From Acidimicrobiaceae bacterium (GTDB lineage Bacteria > Actinomycetota > Acidimicrobiia > Acidimicrobiales > Acidimicrobiaceae), in assembly GCA_013044415.1 (NCBI GenBank), contig JABEUO010000131.1, positions 1-13,408 on the forward strand: a stretch of DNA of 13,408 nt. The letters are read 5' to 3'. Numbering within the stretch: position 1 is the stretch's first letter; every line of letters starts with the position of its first letter. The position numbers were made by a program, and so were the translations under genes. Under the pieces are notes generated by a model that was given only the letters and a program-made list of their open reading frames with translations, had not been told where the DNA came from and searched no databases. This document shows positions 1-6,474 of this stretch, one piece after another.

Positions 1-19
1 AACGTTTGAGCGCAGGTCT

Positions 20-80
20 CAGGGCTTCGCCCTGGTGGGGCTCTACATCCCCATGGCTAAAGCCAGGGGCATTCCGCCCC
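20..80. mobile_element. Nested hairpin cluster, probable right-end remnant of an IS200/IS605-type (TnpB) element
   Basis: Four short inverted repeats are packed into about 60 bp: CAGGGC/GCCCTG (20-34, loop TTC), TGGGG/CCCCA (36-53), CCCC-A-TGGC/GCCA-GGGG (49-69, loop TAAA) and GGGGC/GCCCC (66-80). The arms are shared, so hairpins 2, 3 and 4 are mutually exclusive. A TGGC-taaa-GCCA core flanked by C and G runs resembles the subterminal hairpins and omega/reRNA end of IS605-family OrfB (TnpB) elements. That resemblance is from memory, not from a search. No tnpB coding sequence is visible, because the element would lie left of the window. The alternative is a structured RNA or attenuator of another kind. 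Between 81 and 212 nothing else is supported. Confidence 0.4.
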
Positions 81-212
81 ACACCCCATTCTGGTAAACC
101 GGACCATCTTCGCAGAGTCCTCCGAAGGAGCACTTTACGGTTCTGTGCAACCTTTATCGACTACCGAAAAGAGCCTCAACCCATAGTCCGCACTCGGCGT
201 AGATCAGTGCGA

Positions 213-503
213 TTAAGATGCCTGGGCAAGCTTTCTTCTTTGGCGGCGAATCCTCCGAATACCCCGACGCTCCTCCTCATCTTTTCCGCCCCAAATCCCA
301 TATTCCTGGTTTGTTCTTAGTGCGAACTCGAGGCAGAGTTCTCCAACTGGACAGCCAGTACAGAATGCCTTAGCCTCATTGATCTGTATTTCGGCGTCAC
401 CTGTAACGCCAACTGGAAAAAAGAGTGAAGGGTCGATGTCCTTACACTTAGCACCCTCTCGCCAATTCTGGTAGTTCCAGGTCCCGAGCTTCGTTGACTC
501 CAT
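213..503 (-). CDS. whiB: WhiB-family Fe-S transcriptional regulator (WhiB1/WblE-like)
   Basis: A 96-residue protein with the full WhiB layout. Four cysteines (C20, C48, C51, C57), the last three in a CxxCx5C pattern, would hold a [4Fe-4S] cluster. They are followed by the turn motif YGIWGG (68-73) and a basic tail (79-91, many R/K) expected to contact DNA. The stretch around DPSLFFPVG and the DEEERR after the turn resemble the WhiB1/WblE subgroup more than the sporulation WhiB or WhiB7 types; this is judged by eye. WhiB proteins are found only in Actinobacteria and some of their phages. They bind the primary sigma factor and respond to redox or NO. The ATG is supported by GGAGGA ten bases upstream. 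The gene stands alone after a long leader, consistent with its own regulation. Family certain, subgroup less so. Confidence 0.95.
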   Translation of the reverse strand: MESTKLGTWNYQNWREGAKCKDIDPSLFFPVGVTGDAEIQINEAKAFCTGCPVGELCLEFALRTNQEYGIWGGKDEEERRGIRRIRRQRRKLAQAS

Positions 504-513
504 CTACTTAGTG

Positions 514-519
514 TCCTCC
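514..519 (-). promoter_or_regulatory. Ribosome binding site of the whiB-like gene
   Basis: On the minus strand this reads GGAGGA, a near-perfect anti-16S match, with 10 nt before the ATG at 503. It fixes the whiB start and rules out reading a longer protein. Confidence 0.75.
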
Positions 520-560
520 GCTTATGGCTAATACCCAAGCGACATTCCGACCCCGCAGAG

Positions 561-575
561 CGACCCCCCAGGTCG
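561..575. repeat. Small GC-rich hairpin in the whiB leader
   Basis: CGACC/GGTCG with a 5-base loop. It lies 58-72 nt before the whiB start and would fold in the leader RNA. Next to it, on the minus strand, GGGGTCG occurs twice, 13 bp apart. Function unknown. Confidence 0.35.
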
Positions 576-640
576 ATTTGCCCAATTCACCTACCTACAC
601 AAGCAGTTCCGTCCCCGCGATCCTGCCAAGTACATGATCC

Positions 641-677
641 ATTAGCCTTCCCCAAGACTAATGGGGCTAATTACCCC
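641..677. repeat. Two overlapping inverted repeats upstream of whiB
   Basis: ATTAGCC (641-647) pairs with GGCTAAT (665-671). Alternatively GGGG (663-666) pairs with CCCC (674-677) across TAATTA. The shared bases make the two structures mutually exclusive. They lie about 140-170 bp upstream of the whiB start. Role unknown: operator or leader-RNA switch are both possible. Confidence 0.35.
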
Positions 678-690
678 AACTGAAACATGC

Positions 691-727
691 GTTAACTTGT
701 ATTAAAGCAAGTTTCATACAAGTTAAC
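691..727. promoter_or_regulatory. Perfect 12-bp inverted repeat, candidate operator upstream of whiB
   Basis: GTTAACTTGTAT (691-702) and its exact reverse complement ATACAAGTTAAC (716-727) flank a 13-base spacer, so the arm centres are 25 bp apart. There is no U tract, which argues against an intrinsic terminator. On the minus strand the right arm overlaps a possible promoter for whiB: TTGAAA (735-740) and TATGAA (713-718) separated by 16 bp. Such symmetry would fit binding of a dimeric regulator over the promoter. The repeat is seen directly; the operator role is inference. Confidence 0.5.
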
Positions 728-740
728 TGCCGATTTTCAA
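713..740 (-). promoter_or_regulatory. Candidate whiB promoter
   Basis: Read on the minus strand, a -35-like TTGAAA (740-735) is followed after 16 bp by a -10-like TATGAA (718-713). This would give a leader of about 200 nt. The match is only moderate, and no start site can be confirmed from sequence alone. Confidence 0.25.
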
Positions 741-948
741 TCAGCATAGTTTAGCGCCAATATTAAATTCCCAAAAACAGGACTCACAAAAGGCCAAATC
801 CTTCAGTCAACTCCTATTAGGTCTGTTTTGCCTTGCCCGATTTCTTCTAAATATTATAAATAGCTCGTCCAGTATTGACGGTGGCTTTTGATCGGGTTTC
901 CTGAATTGCGCGACAATTGGTCTTCGGCAGCTTATTTAAATCGAATGA

Positions 949-1758
949 TTAATTCCGTGTTAAGACCCGAGGGTCCGACCCTGCCTGGTCGCGACAGGTC
1001 GCAGCTAGGTAGGTCGCCTCTATAGCCGCAGCGCCAAGAAATTGGCCAGTAACAAGGTGGCCAGCACCCTTAACTACCACAAATCTGCTGTGACGAATTA
1101 ACGAATGCAGGATGTGGGACGACGTTAGAGGAACAATTCGATCCGAATCTCCGTGAATAATTGAGACTGGAAGCCTAACGTCTGCTAGTTGGCGTTCTAA
1201 GTCCCCTAGCTCTGTCTTCATTCTCACCTGTTCCGCCCAGAAACTCTTCGTTGCCGCACCTCCCCAACTGCGGTACCCACTCCATACCACCTGAGCAGCC
1301 CGTATTAGCACCAAAGAAAGGGCTTGTCCGATTCCAACTGACGCAAGTACCGAGTCCGCTACGCCGAGAGATCCTACCGACGCAGCGGGAGCTAATAAAA
1401 GAGTTCCTATGTACTCGGTCGGGTCAAGGGCGCTGGCGGCCAAAGCTACCGCTCCACCGTAAGAGTGGCCAATTAGCATCTTTGCTCCGTCAATTCCTTT
1501 AGCCGCCTGGTTCAGAAATTCGGCATTAGAGAAAATCCCGGTTGGAGATAGTGCCGACACTCCCCAACCGGGACGATCGTAACCATAGGAGCTAATCCAA
1601 TTCGGCAATCTACGTGCTAGCGGGGCAAGATCGGCCACCGACCCGGGCTGTCCGTGAACAAATATGCAACTCAGACCGGATTGAGTCCTTCGGCAAGAAT
1701 ATGGAATCAGACTGTCAAATGCCTTCGGCATCTTCCCCCGCGATCGGTCCCAGTCCAC
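949..1758 (-). CDS. Alpha/beta hydrolase
   Basis: A 269-residue alpha/beta-hydrolase-fold enzyme of typical length. It has the oxyanion-hole motif HGQPG (35-39), the nucleophile elbow GHSYGG with Ser99, the acid in HGDSDRIVP (Asp206 likely) and the catalytic histidine in GAGH (His234), so the triad is complete. A helical cap region lies between about 125 and 190. No signal peptide is apparent, so it is probably cytoplasmic. The substrate cannot be told from sequence. The listed start is a GTG that overlaps the upstream membrane-protein gene by 44 bp. An ATG at codon 10 (1731-1729) would cut the overlap to 17 bp and leave the usual 25 or so residues before the HG motif. Neither start has a well-spaced ribosome site. 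The overlap implies co-transcription and translational coupling with the membrane protein. Confidence 0.88.
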   Translation of the reverse strand: MDWDRSRGKMPKAFDSLIPYSCRRTQSGLSCIFVHGQPGSVADLAPLARRLPNWISSYGYDRPGWGVSALSPTGIFSNAEFLNQAAKGIDGAKMLIGHSYGGAVALAASALDPTEYIGTLLLAPAASVGSLGVADSVLASVGIGQALSLVLIRAAQVVWSGYRSWGGAATKSFWAEQVRMKTELGDLERQLADVRLPVSIIHGDSDRIVPLTSSHILHSLIRHSRFVVVKGAGHLVTGQFLGAAAIEATYLAATCRDQAGSDPRVLTRN

Positions 1759-2596
1759 CGAGTTCTTTCATTCCGTGACTTCCTAGTGCATATACCGAAG
1801 CTAGAGAGCCGACAATGGCCAAGAACCCTATAACTCCACCCACCCCCGAAGCCCAAAGTCTCTCGGACAAAAGTAGTCGAGCAAATACAAAGGAAGCAAT
1901 CGGCTCTCCGATTGCGATAACCGGTAGGACCACCTGTATCTCACCAAGTTGAAAGGCGCTCTGGGTTATGAGTAGTGCCTCAAGACCTAGCGCGATAAGC
2001 ACCAAGGTATTGGGTGCTAGTGCCCCTTTAAATAGTCCCAAAGCGACCACCCTGAGACCGAGTATCCTCTCGAGGACACTCGCAAGTCCTACGAGGATCG
2101 AAGCAACTATCGAAAGGGCGAGGGCTCTTTGATGCCGAGAAGCCTCCTTCATTAGGAAATGGGGTAATACCGCTAACAATCCGGCAAGCACTGCGACAAT
2201 GACCACGATCGGCATACGATAGCTGTCCTTGCTTTGCGTAGGTTGGAGCAGAATGTATATTCCGACCCCACATCCCGCAGCTAATGAGAGCCACGAGGTA
2301 AGGGAGCTCGGCCTATTAAAGCCAAAGTATGGAGCACAGGAGATCGACACAACCAGACCCAGCGAAAGAATTGCCTGTACTATTGCAACTTTTCCGAATG
2401 CTAAAGCTGCGATTTGAAAGGCTATCGCCAGTATGTCCAGGCCTATTCCGCCGAGCCATCCACCATGTTTAAGCAGGGAAAACAGTAGGCCAGGTCGCAT
2501 ATTAAGGTGATCGGACCTACCTTTAGTCGCGGCAAGCTGAAGCAACGAGGCGAGCGCAAAGGCAATAGCAGATGCAATGGACAAGGCATAAACCAT
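1715..2596 (-). CDS. DMT-superfamily (EamA/NIPA-like) integral membrane transporter
   Basis: A 293-residue, very hydrophobic protein with about nine or ten membrane helices in two repeated halves. The motif-like stretch around ALAFGKVAIVQAIL (65-77) in the first half is echoed by FQLGEIQVVLPVIAIGEPIASF (215-237) in the second, as in drug/metabolite transporters. The actinobacterial subgroup with W47-L-G-G after the first loop resembles NIPA-type magnesium-transporter relatives, but the substrate is unknown. A short soluble tail (272-293) overlaps the start of the hydrolase gene. The ATG starts directly at the first membrane helix and lies only 24 bp from the divergent glycosyltransferase start, with no Shine-Dalgarno, so the message may be leaderless. 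Confidence 0.82.
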   Translation of the reverse strand: MVYALSIASAIAFALASLLQLAATKGRSDHLNMRPGLLFSLLKHGGWLGGIGLDILAIAFQIAALAFGKVAIVQAILSLGLVVSISCAPYFGFNRPSSLTSWLSLAAGCGVGIYILLQPTQSKDSYRMPIVVIVAVLAGLLAVLPHFLMKEASRHQRALALSIVASILVGLASVLERILGLRVVALGLFKGALAPNTLVLIALGLEALLITQSAFQLGEIQVVLPVIAIGEPIASFVFARLLLSERLWASGVGGVIGFLAIVGSLASVYALGSHGMKELGGLGPIAGEDAEGI

Positions 2597-2620
2597 CTTC
2601 AGCCATATAGGCTAGCTGCG
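2597..2620. promoter_or_regulatory. 24-bp divergent intergenic region with a symmetric AT box
   Basis: The centre reads AGCC-ATATA-GGCT (2601-2613), an inverted repeat. In the plus direction it offers a -10-like TATAGG (2606-2611) nine bases before the glycosyltransferase ATG. In the minus direction it offers TATATG (2609-2604) seven bases before the DMT ATG. Both spacings fit leaderless transcripts. No good -35 was found for either direction, so the promoter call is tentative. Confidence 0.3.
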
Positions 2621-4378
2621 ATGTCTAAGAGAGTGCTAGTCGTGTCTGCGCGTATGGGCGCAGGTCACCATGGGGCTGCCAATGAGATAATCAGCCGAAT
2701 GGAGCAGAGGGGCTGGGAGACCAGGCTCGTTGATTTCTTAGATGCGTCTCCTATAGCTGGTAGGTTTCTAGAGCGCACATACCATTTTCAAATTGAGTCG
2801 GCACCTTGGAGCTACGACCTCATCTACTGGTTGTGGTCGAGGGTCAAGATATTGGCGCCAGTGGCCACCTTCTTTTTGGGTATTCTCTTCGAAAAACGCC
2901 TAAAAAGATGGGCGAAAGAGTTCGATTCTGACCTCGTCATCACGACCTATCCTTTCGCTTCGGTGGTACTCGGACGTGCTCGATCACGTAGGCTGAGGAC
3001 CCTCAAAATTCCGGTAGTCACTTACCTCACCGACTTTGCCGTACACCCGTTATGGGTCCACAAGGGAGTTGATGCACACCTTTGCGTGGCAGACGTCTCT
3101 TCGGAGCAGGTCGAAAACCTGCTTGGTAAAAAGGCCGATGTTATCGGACCGGTGGTAGCTTCAAATTTTAAAAGGTCGACCGACCCCGATCCAATTAGAG
3201 TAAGCCTCGGGCTGCCGCCTGACAAACTTATAGTTCTTGTGGTCGCAGGATCTTGGGGTGTCGGATCCCTGGAGCAGACGGTAGAGGAACTTTCTGAAAT
3301 CGAGGATGTCCACCCAGTAGTTGTCTGTGGTCGGAATACCGAACTGGCGGACAGACTCCAGAGGAACGGGGTTGGTACGATCTTCGGTTGGACTAATCGA
3401 ATGCCCGAATTGATGTCGGCCTCGGATGTTGTCATTCAAAATGCCGGCGGACTGAGCGCTATGGAGGCCTTTCAGTCTGGTGTACCGGTGGTCAGCTATC
3501 GTCCGATAGCCGGCCACGGTAGATACAACATCTTCCATATGGAGCGGGCCGGCGTAACCATCTGGGCGAAGAGCAAAGAAGAGCTTTCCAATGCCATAAA
3601 GTCCGCCGCAACGGGTCACGAACTACTAGCCAGGCGGGCAAGTGGCCTCTTTACCGACCGACTCATTCCGGTGGTTGAGGAAGTCATGGTTCGCGCTTCG
3701 AGGCAGCATTACGGGCTCGTTCGAAAGAGCGACCTAATCACGGTACCAAGGAGGCTCGCATCACTGGGAGCTGCGGCCCTTGTTGCTTTCTTTGCGTTCA
3801 ATCTCGCAGCCAATGCGCTGAGCTCTGATGGTCTTAACGTTGATAAGGCTTCACAAGTTGGCAAGTTCGCCTACGTCGTCATCAAACCCGGGCTTTCCAA
3901 CATCGCCGATCCACAACTGCTTAAGTATCTACTGCAAAGCGAGACTGCAGTGGTTGTCCCCGGGCAGCTAGCCCTTGCCGATCCCTCCGCGGTGAGACAA
4001 ATAGCACGAGATGGCATCGACATCCTAAATGGCGGCTGGGAAAGTAACTCTGCGCTACATCTTTTCATGCCCTCAAACGCGGTTGCTACATCCGAGCAGA
4101 CCCTAAACACCATAACTGGAATGTCGGTTTCTATCTATGTCCCCCAGGAGCAGGTCAACTCGTTCGATCTGGCGTGGATATCGATTCACCACCAGACCCT
4201 GGTGCACGCCCTATTTATCAATAAGATCCCTTCCAACTACAAGTTCAAGTCGGGCAGCGTCTATGAGATCAACGGTACCGGAATGACTCCGGCCGAGGTG
4301 ATCACCAGGCTTAAGGTGCTTCAGGCTAGACTATCCCAACAGGGCTTTATCCAGGCAGCAGCCTCCACGATCGATTGA
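2621..4378 (+). CDS. MGDG-synthase-like glycosyltransferase (GT28-type) fused to a membrane anchor and a degenerate NodB-like domain
   Basis: A 585-residue protein. Residues 4-170 form the N-terminal lobe of monogalactosyldiacylglycerol-synthase-like enzymes, with the acceptor-side loop RMGAGHHGAA (11-20) and TDFAVHPLW (137-145). Residues 172-360 form the donor-binding lobe with QNAGGLSAMEA (273-283) and RPIAGHGRYN (294-303). These enzymes move a sugar from a nucleotide donor onto a membrane lipid. One hydrophobic helix follows (about 380-398), then about 185 extra residues beyond the usual end of the family. That tail aligns by eye, block for block, with the deacetylase encoded next, but every catalytic block is lost: TFDDG becomes VVIKPG (419-424), the HxxxH block becomes NGGWESN (470-476), and LLHDS becomes YEING (548-552). 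The ATG at 2621 is chosen because the family sequence begins here; an upstream extension would overlap the divergent gene. It is in an operon with the deacetylase. The glycosyltransferase call is firm. The pseudo-deacetylase reading is inference, and the acceptor lipid is unknown. Confidence 0.88.
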   Translation: MSKRVLVVSARMGAGHHGAANEIISRMEQRGWETRLVDFLDASPIAGRFLERTYHFQIESAPWSYDLIYWLWSRVKILAPVATFFLGILFEKRLKRWAKEFDSDLVITTYPFASVVLGRARSRRLRTLKIPVVTYLTDFAVHPLWVHKGVDAHLCVADVSSEQVENLLGKKADVIGPVVASNFKRSTDPDPIRVSLGLPPDKLIVLVVAGSWGVGSLEQTVEELSEIEDVHPVVVCGRNTELADRLQRNGVGTIFGWTNRMPELMSASDVVIQNAGGLSAMEAFQSGVPVVSYRPIAGHGRYNIFHMERAGVTIWAKSKEELSNAIKSAATGHELLARRASGLFTDRLIPVVEEVMVRASRQHYGLVRKSDLITVPRRLASLGAAALVAFFAFNLAANALSSDGLNVDKASQVGKFAYVVIKPGLSNIADPQLLKYLLQSETAVVVPGQLALADPSAVRQIARDGIDILNGGWESNSALHLFMPSNAVATSEQTLNTITGMSVSIYVPQEQVNSFDLAWISIHHQTLVHALFINKIPSNYKFKSGSVYEINGTGMTPAEVITRLKVLQARLSQQGFIQAAASTID

Positions 4379-4383
4379 GGTGA
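4377..4383 (+). promoter_or_regulatory. Ribosome binding site selecting a TTG start for the deacetylase
   Basis: GAGGTGA overlaps the glycosyltransferase stop codon and lies 6 nt before TTG at 4390. The next in-frame ATG (4414) has no such site, so the TTG is preferred. The arrangement suggests translational coupling. Confidence 0.6.
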
Positions 4384-4389
4384 CGGTCT

Positions 4390-5136
4390 TTGCGCTATAG
4401 CTCTAAAACTGGCATGTCGGCCAAATTGGCCCTCAGGGGTGGAGTCGGCATCGTTGTAGCTGAAGGCGGTTATCGCTCCTTCCCGGCCCTCAGTTCCTTG
4501 CCTCCTTTAAGGAGATCACTGTGGCCATATCTCTTAGGCACTGGATCTTCGACAAGCGTAGCGCTCACCTTCGATGACGGACCGGACCCAAAATCGACGC
4601 CATTATTTATCAAAGAACTAGAACGCCTAGGCGTGAAGGCCACCTTTTTTGTGCTGGGCGAAATGGCAGAAAGATACCCATACACTCTACAAGAGCTCCA
4701 AAATGCAGGACACGAAATCGCCCTGCACGGTAATTGGCACCGCAACCATCTCTTTCGCAGCGCCAGGAGCATTCGCTATGACATGGAGAGGTCCTACGCC
4801 ACGGTATCCGAAATAGCCTCTAGCGCTCCGATATTCTTTCGTCCTCCCTACGGCGTGATCACGAGGCCAACCCTTGCGACTGCGGCCCAGCTAGGTCTGC
4901 GCACCGTCTTGTGGGGAACTTGGGGCCGAGACTGGCGCAAAATGACAACGCCTTCCAGTGTCATGAAGGACCTTAAGTCAAACCTGGAACCTGGGTGCAC
5001 GGTTTTGCTCCATGACTCCGATTGCACCAGCTATCCCGGGTCTTATAGGGCGACCTTGGCGGCTTTACCTGAACTTGCTGAGGTTTGCGCTCAGAACAAT
5101 CTCAGGCTCGTTCCGCTCGCAGATCACGGTTTCTAG
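4390..5136 (+). CDS. Polysaccharide deacetylase, NodB/CE4 family
   Basis: A 248-residue protein with all CE4 motifs in order: TFDDG (60-64; D62 the likely base, D63 a metal ligand), HGNWH (113-117; H113 and H117 metal ligands), RPPYG (151-155), the GRDW block (179-182) and LLHDS with H208. It should therefore be an active metal-dependent N- or O-deacetylase of a glycan such as peptidoglycan, a GlcNAc polymer or a glycolipid head group. There is no clear signal peptide; a weakly hydrophobic stretch (11-24) precedes the domain, so it may act on the cytoplasmic side or be loosely membrane-bound. It lies 11 bp after the glycosyltransferase gene, and the pairing suggests it trims the sugar which that enzyme adds. 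CE4 family assignment is firm; the substrate is inference. Confidence 0.93.
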   Translation: MRYSSKTGMSAKLALRGGVGIVVAEGGYRSFPALSSLPPLRRSLWPYLLGTGSSTSVALTFDDGPDPKSTPLFIKELERLGVKATFFVLGEMAERYPYTLQELQNAGHEIALHGNWHRNHLFRSARSIRYDMERSYATVSEIASSAPIFFRPPYGVITRPTLATAAQLGLRTVLWGTWGRDWRKMTTPSSVMKDLKSNLEPGCTVLLHDSDCTSYPGSYRATLAALPELAEVCAQNNLRLVPLADHGF

Positions 5137-5215
5137 CCTTCACCAAAGGTGCCCGCGCAACAAGCTCACACGCTCATCTTTAAGAGGACCCATTTGGGAG
5201 ACCCACTAAGGGAAC

Positions 5216-6346
5216 TCAGTCCTCCTCATGATCTCCTATGTCATCGCCTCCGCACTGTGGAGTATTTAGCTCTAAATCCTCCAGCGAGTTGGGTTGCTTG
5301 GTCTCTTCGCGCCAACGCCAAAGGTTTCGCGATACAACCTGAAGTGCACTAGCTATTGGAATTCCAATAAGAGCTCCCGTTACGCCAGCTAGCTGGCCAC
5401 CGACAAGAACGGCTAAAAGTATCCAGAGTGGATTAAGTTTCACAGTCTTCGACATGATCAGTGGGCTTAGAAGATGATTCTCAATTTGCTGATAAATCAA
5501 AAACACGACGAGCGAAACGAGCCCCGCCAGTGGGGAATGCAGAAAGGCAACTATGACGGTTGGAACACCGGCGAGTAGCCCACCTACTAGCGGCACAAGG
5601 TCAACGAATGCCACCCAGACCGCTAGCACAAAAGCGAAGGGCACCCCGAGGAGTCCGAGGGTAAGGCCAATCACTATCCCTGCAATCAGCGAAGTGAAAA
5701 CATTGCCAGCAACATATCCCGCCACCGCGGTGCTAGTTTCACTAAGCATCAGAGATATTCGCCTAGATATAGCCGGAGATAACTGTCCCAACACCGCTTT
5801 GATTAGCTCGGGCGCCTCGAGTGCGACAAATATCGCCAATACGAAGATGGTTGCGAGTGTCGCAACAGTAGATACGACGCCTTTGGCCGCAACGTAGGCG
5901 GGCTTGGCGGCGCTCCCCGCCAACGTTGCCAATTTCGATAACGAGGCATCAATATACTGTGTGAGACCGAGCCGATGGATCAAGTCACTCAGCTGACCTT
6001 TTTTAGATTGCGCTTGGGCCACTAGATTAGGGAGCTCATTGATCAGCTTGGCGCCAGCGCTGTATAGCGGCTGACTAAGCACGAAGATCAGTAGCGCAAC
6101 AAGGGCGAGAATGGTTACGAAGACCACTGGCACAGCCATGCTCCGCCTCATTCCAAGGCGCTTCAAAGCTCGAACTGCGGGCTCCGCAATGACCGCTAAC
6201 ACGACAGCGACTACTACTTCGATACCGAGGTGGCGCAGATTCCAAGCAACCACCACAAGCAGCAACGTCAGTGCGGTGAATCCTTCGATCACCAAAAGCC
6301 GTTTGATAAAGCTCCATTGGTTATTTTCTTGAGGTCTACCTTGCAA
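5216..6346 (-). CDS. AI-2E family transporter (PerM/TqsA-like permease)
   Basis: A 376-residue membrane protein with the family architecture. There are two N-terminal helices (about 20-55), a third (71-92), a long extracytoplasmic amphipathic segment (about 93-158) and then five or so C-terminal helices. Typical blocks are FVDLVPLVGGLLAGVP (247-262), ENHLLSPLIMSKTVKLNPL (289-307) and GVTGALIGIPIASAL (321-335). Members of this family export diverse small molecules or ions, so the name does not mean AI-2 is the substrate. The C-terminus is short and acidic (from about 353). The start is TTG, supported by GGTGA (minus strand, 6357-6353) 6 nt upstream. It is convergent with the deacetylase over 79 bp, which holds only weak short hairpins. 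It is divergent from the flippase-like gene. Confidence 0.92.
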   Translation of the reverse strand: MQGRPQENNQWSFIKRLLVIEGFTALTLLLVVVAWNLRHLGIEVVVAVVLAVIAEPAVRALKRLGMRRSMAVPVVFVTILALVALLIFVLSQPLYSAGAKLINELPNLVAQAQSKKGQLSDLIHRLGLTQYIDASLSKLATLAGSAAKPAYVAAKGVVSTVATLATIFVLAIFVALEAPELIKAVLGQLSPAISRRISLMLSETSTAVAGYVAGNVFTSLIAGIVIGLTLGLLGVPFAFVLAVWVAFVDLVPLVGGLLAGVPTVIVAFLHSPLAGLVSLVVFLIYQQIENHLLSPLIMSKTVKLNPLWILLAVLVGGQLAGVTGALIGIPIASALQVVSRNLWRWREETKQPNSLEDLELNTPQCGGDDIGDHEED

Positions 6347-6415
6347 TACGGATCACCAGACCAATTTAGAAGGCATTGGACTATCGTGTCCGCTTAAGCT
6401 GTCTCTCAGAATAGA

Positions 6416-6441
6416 AAAGATCCCGCTGACGCTAGATCTTT
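6416..6441. promoter_or_regulatory. Inverted repeat in the divergent AI-2E / flippase-like promoter region
   Basis: AAAGATC (6416-6422) and GATCTTT (6435-6441) flank 12 bp. Pairing extends to AGA/TCT if one base is bulged. It lies in the 125-128 bp that separates two divergent starts, where no gene ends, so an operator is more likely than a terminator. Confidence 0.35.
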
Positions 6442-6474
6442 CTGGGGTTAAGGTTAGTCTTTGAGCGAGAAGTG

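Larger units (their letters stand above)
504..948. other. 445-bp non-coding region between hydrolase and whiB, rich in inverted repeats
   Basis: No credible protein-coding ORF is present on either strand. The region is AT-rich between about 680 and 950. It holds, from whiB outwards, a small GC hairpin CGACC/GGTCG (561-575), two overlapping repeats around 641-677, a perfect 12-bp inverted repeat at 691-727, and a weak palindrome AATTG/CAATT (904-918) just after the hydrolase stop. It probably contains the whiB promoter and leader plus the end of the hydrolase transcript. No hairpin with a following U tract was found. A small RNA cannot be excluded. Confidence 0.6.

Noticed and set aside
6..320. 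Plus-strand open frame of 104 codons at the left edge
   Set aside because: It runs across the hairpin cluster and antisense into whiB, starts at TTG without a ribosome site and resembles no family. It could hide the tail of a tnpB gene, but that cannot be shown.
317..538. Second minus-strand frame overlapping whiB
   Set aside because: It is an out-of-frame shadow of whiB with no recognisable sequence.
850..870. AT-rich TATTATAAAT box as a promoter
   Set aside because: A -10-like TATAAT can be read on the minus strand, but no -35 lies at an acceptable distance, and it is about 350 bp from the whiB start.
3022..3619. Two minus-strand open frames inside the glycosyltransferase gene
   Set aside because: They are antisense shadows of a clearly conserved coding frame.
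5137..5215. Short hairpins CACC/GGTG (5141-5151) and CCCA/TGGG (5189-5198) between convergent genes
   Set aside because: Four-base stems without U tracts are too weak to call as terminators.
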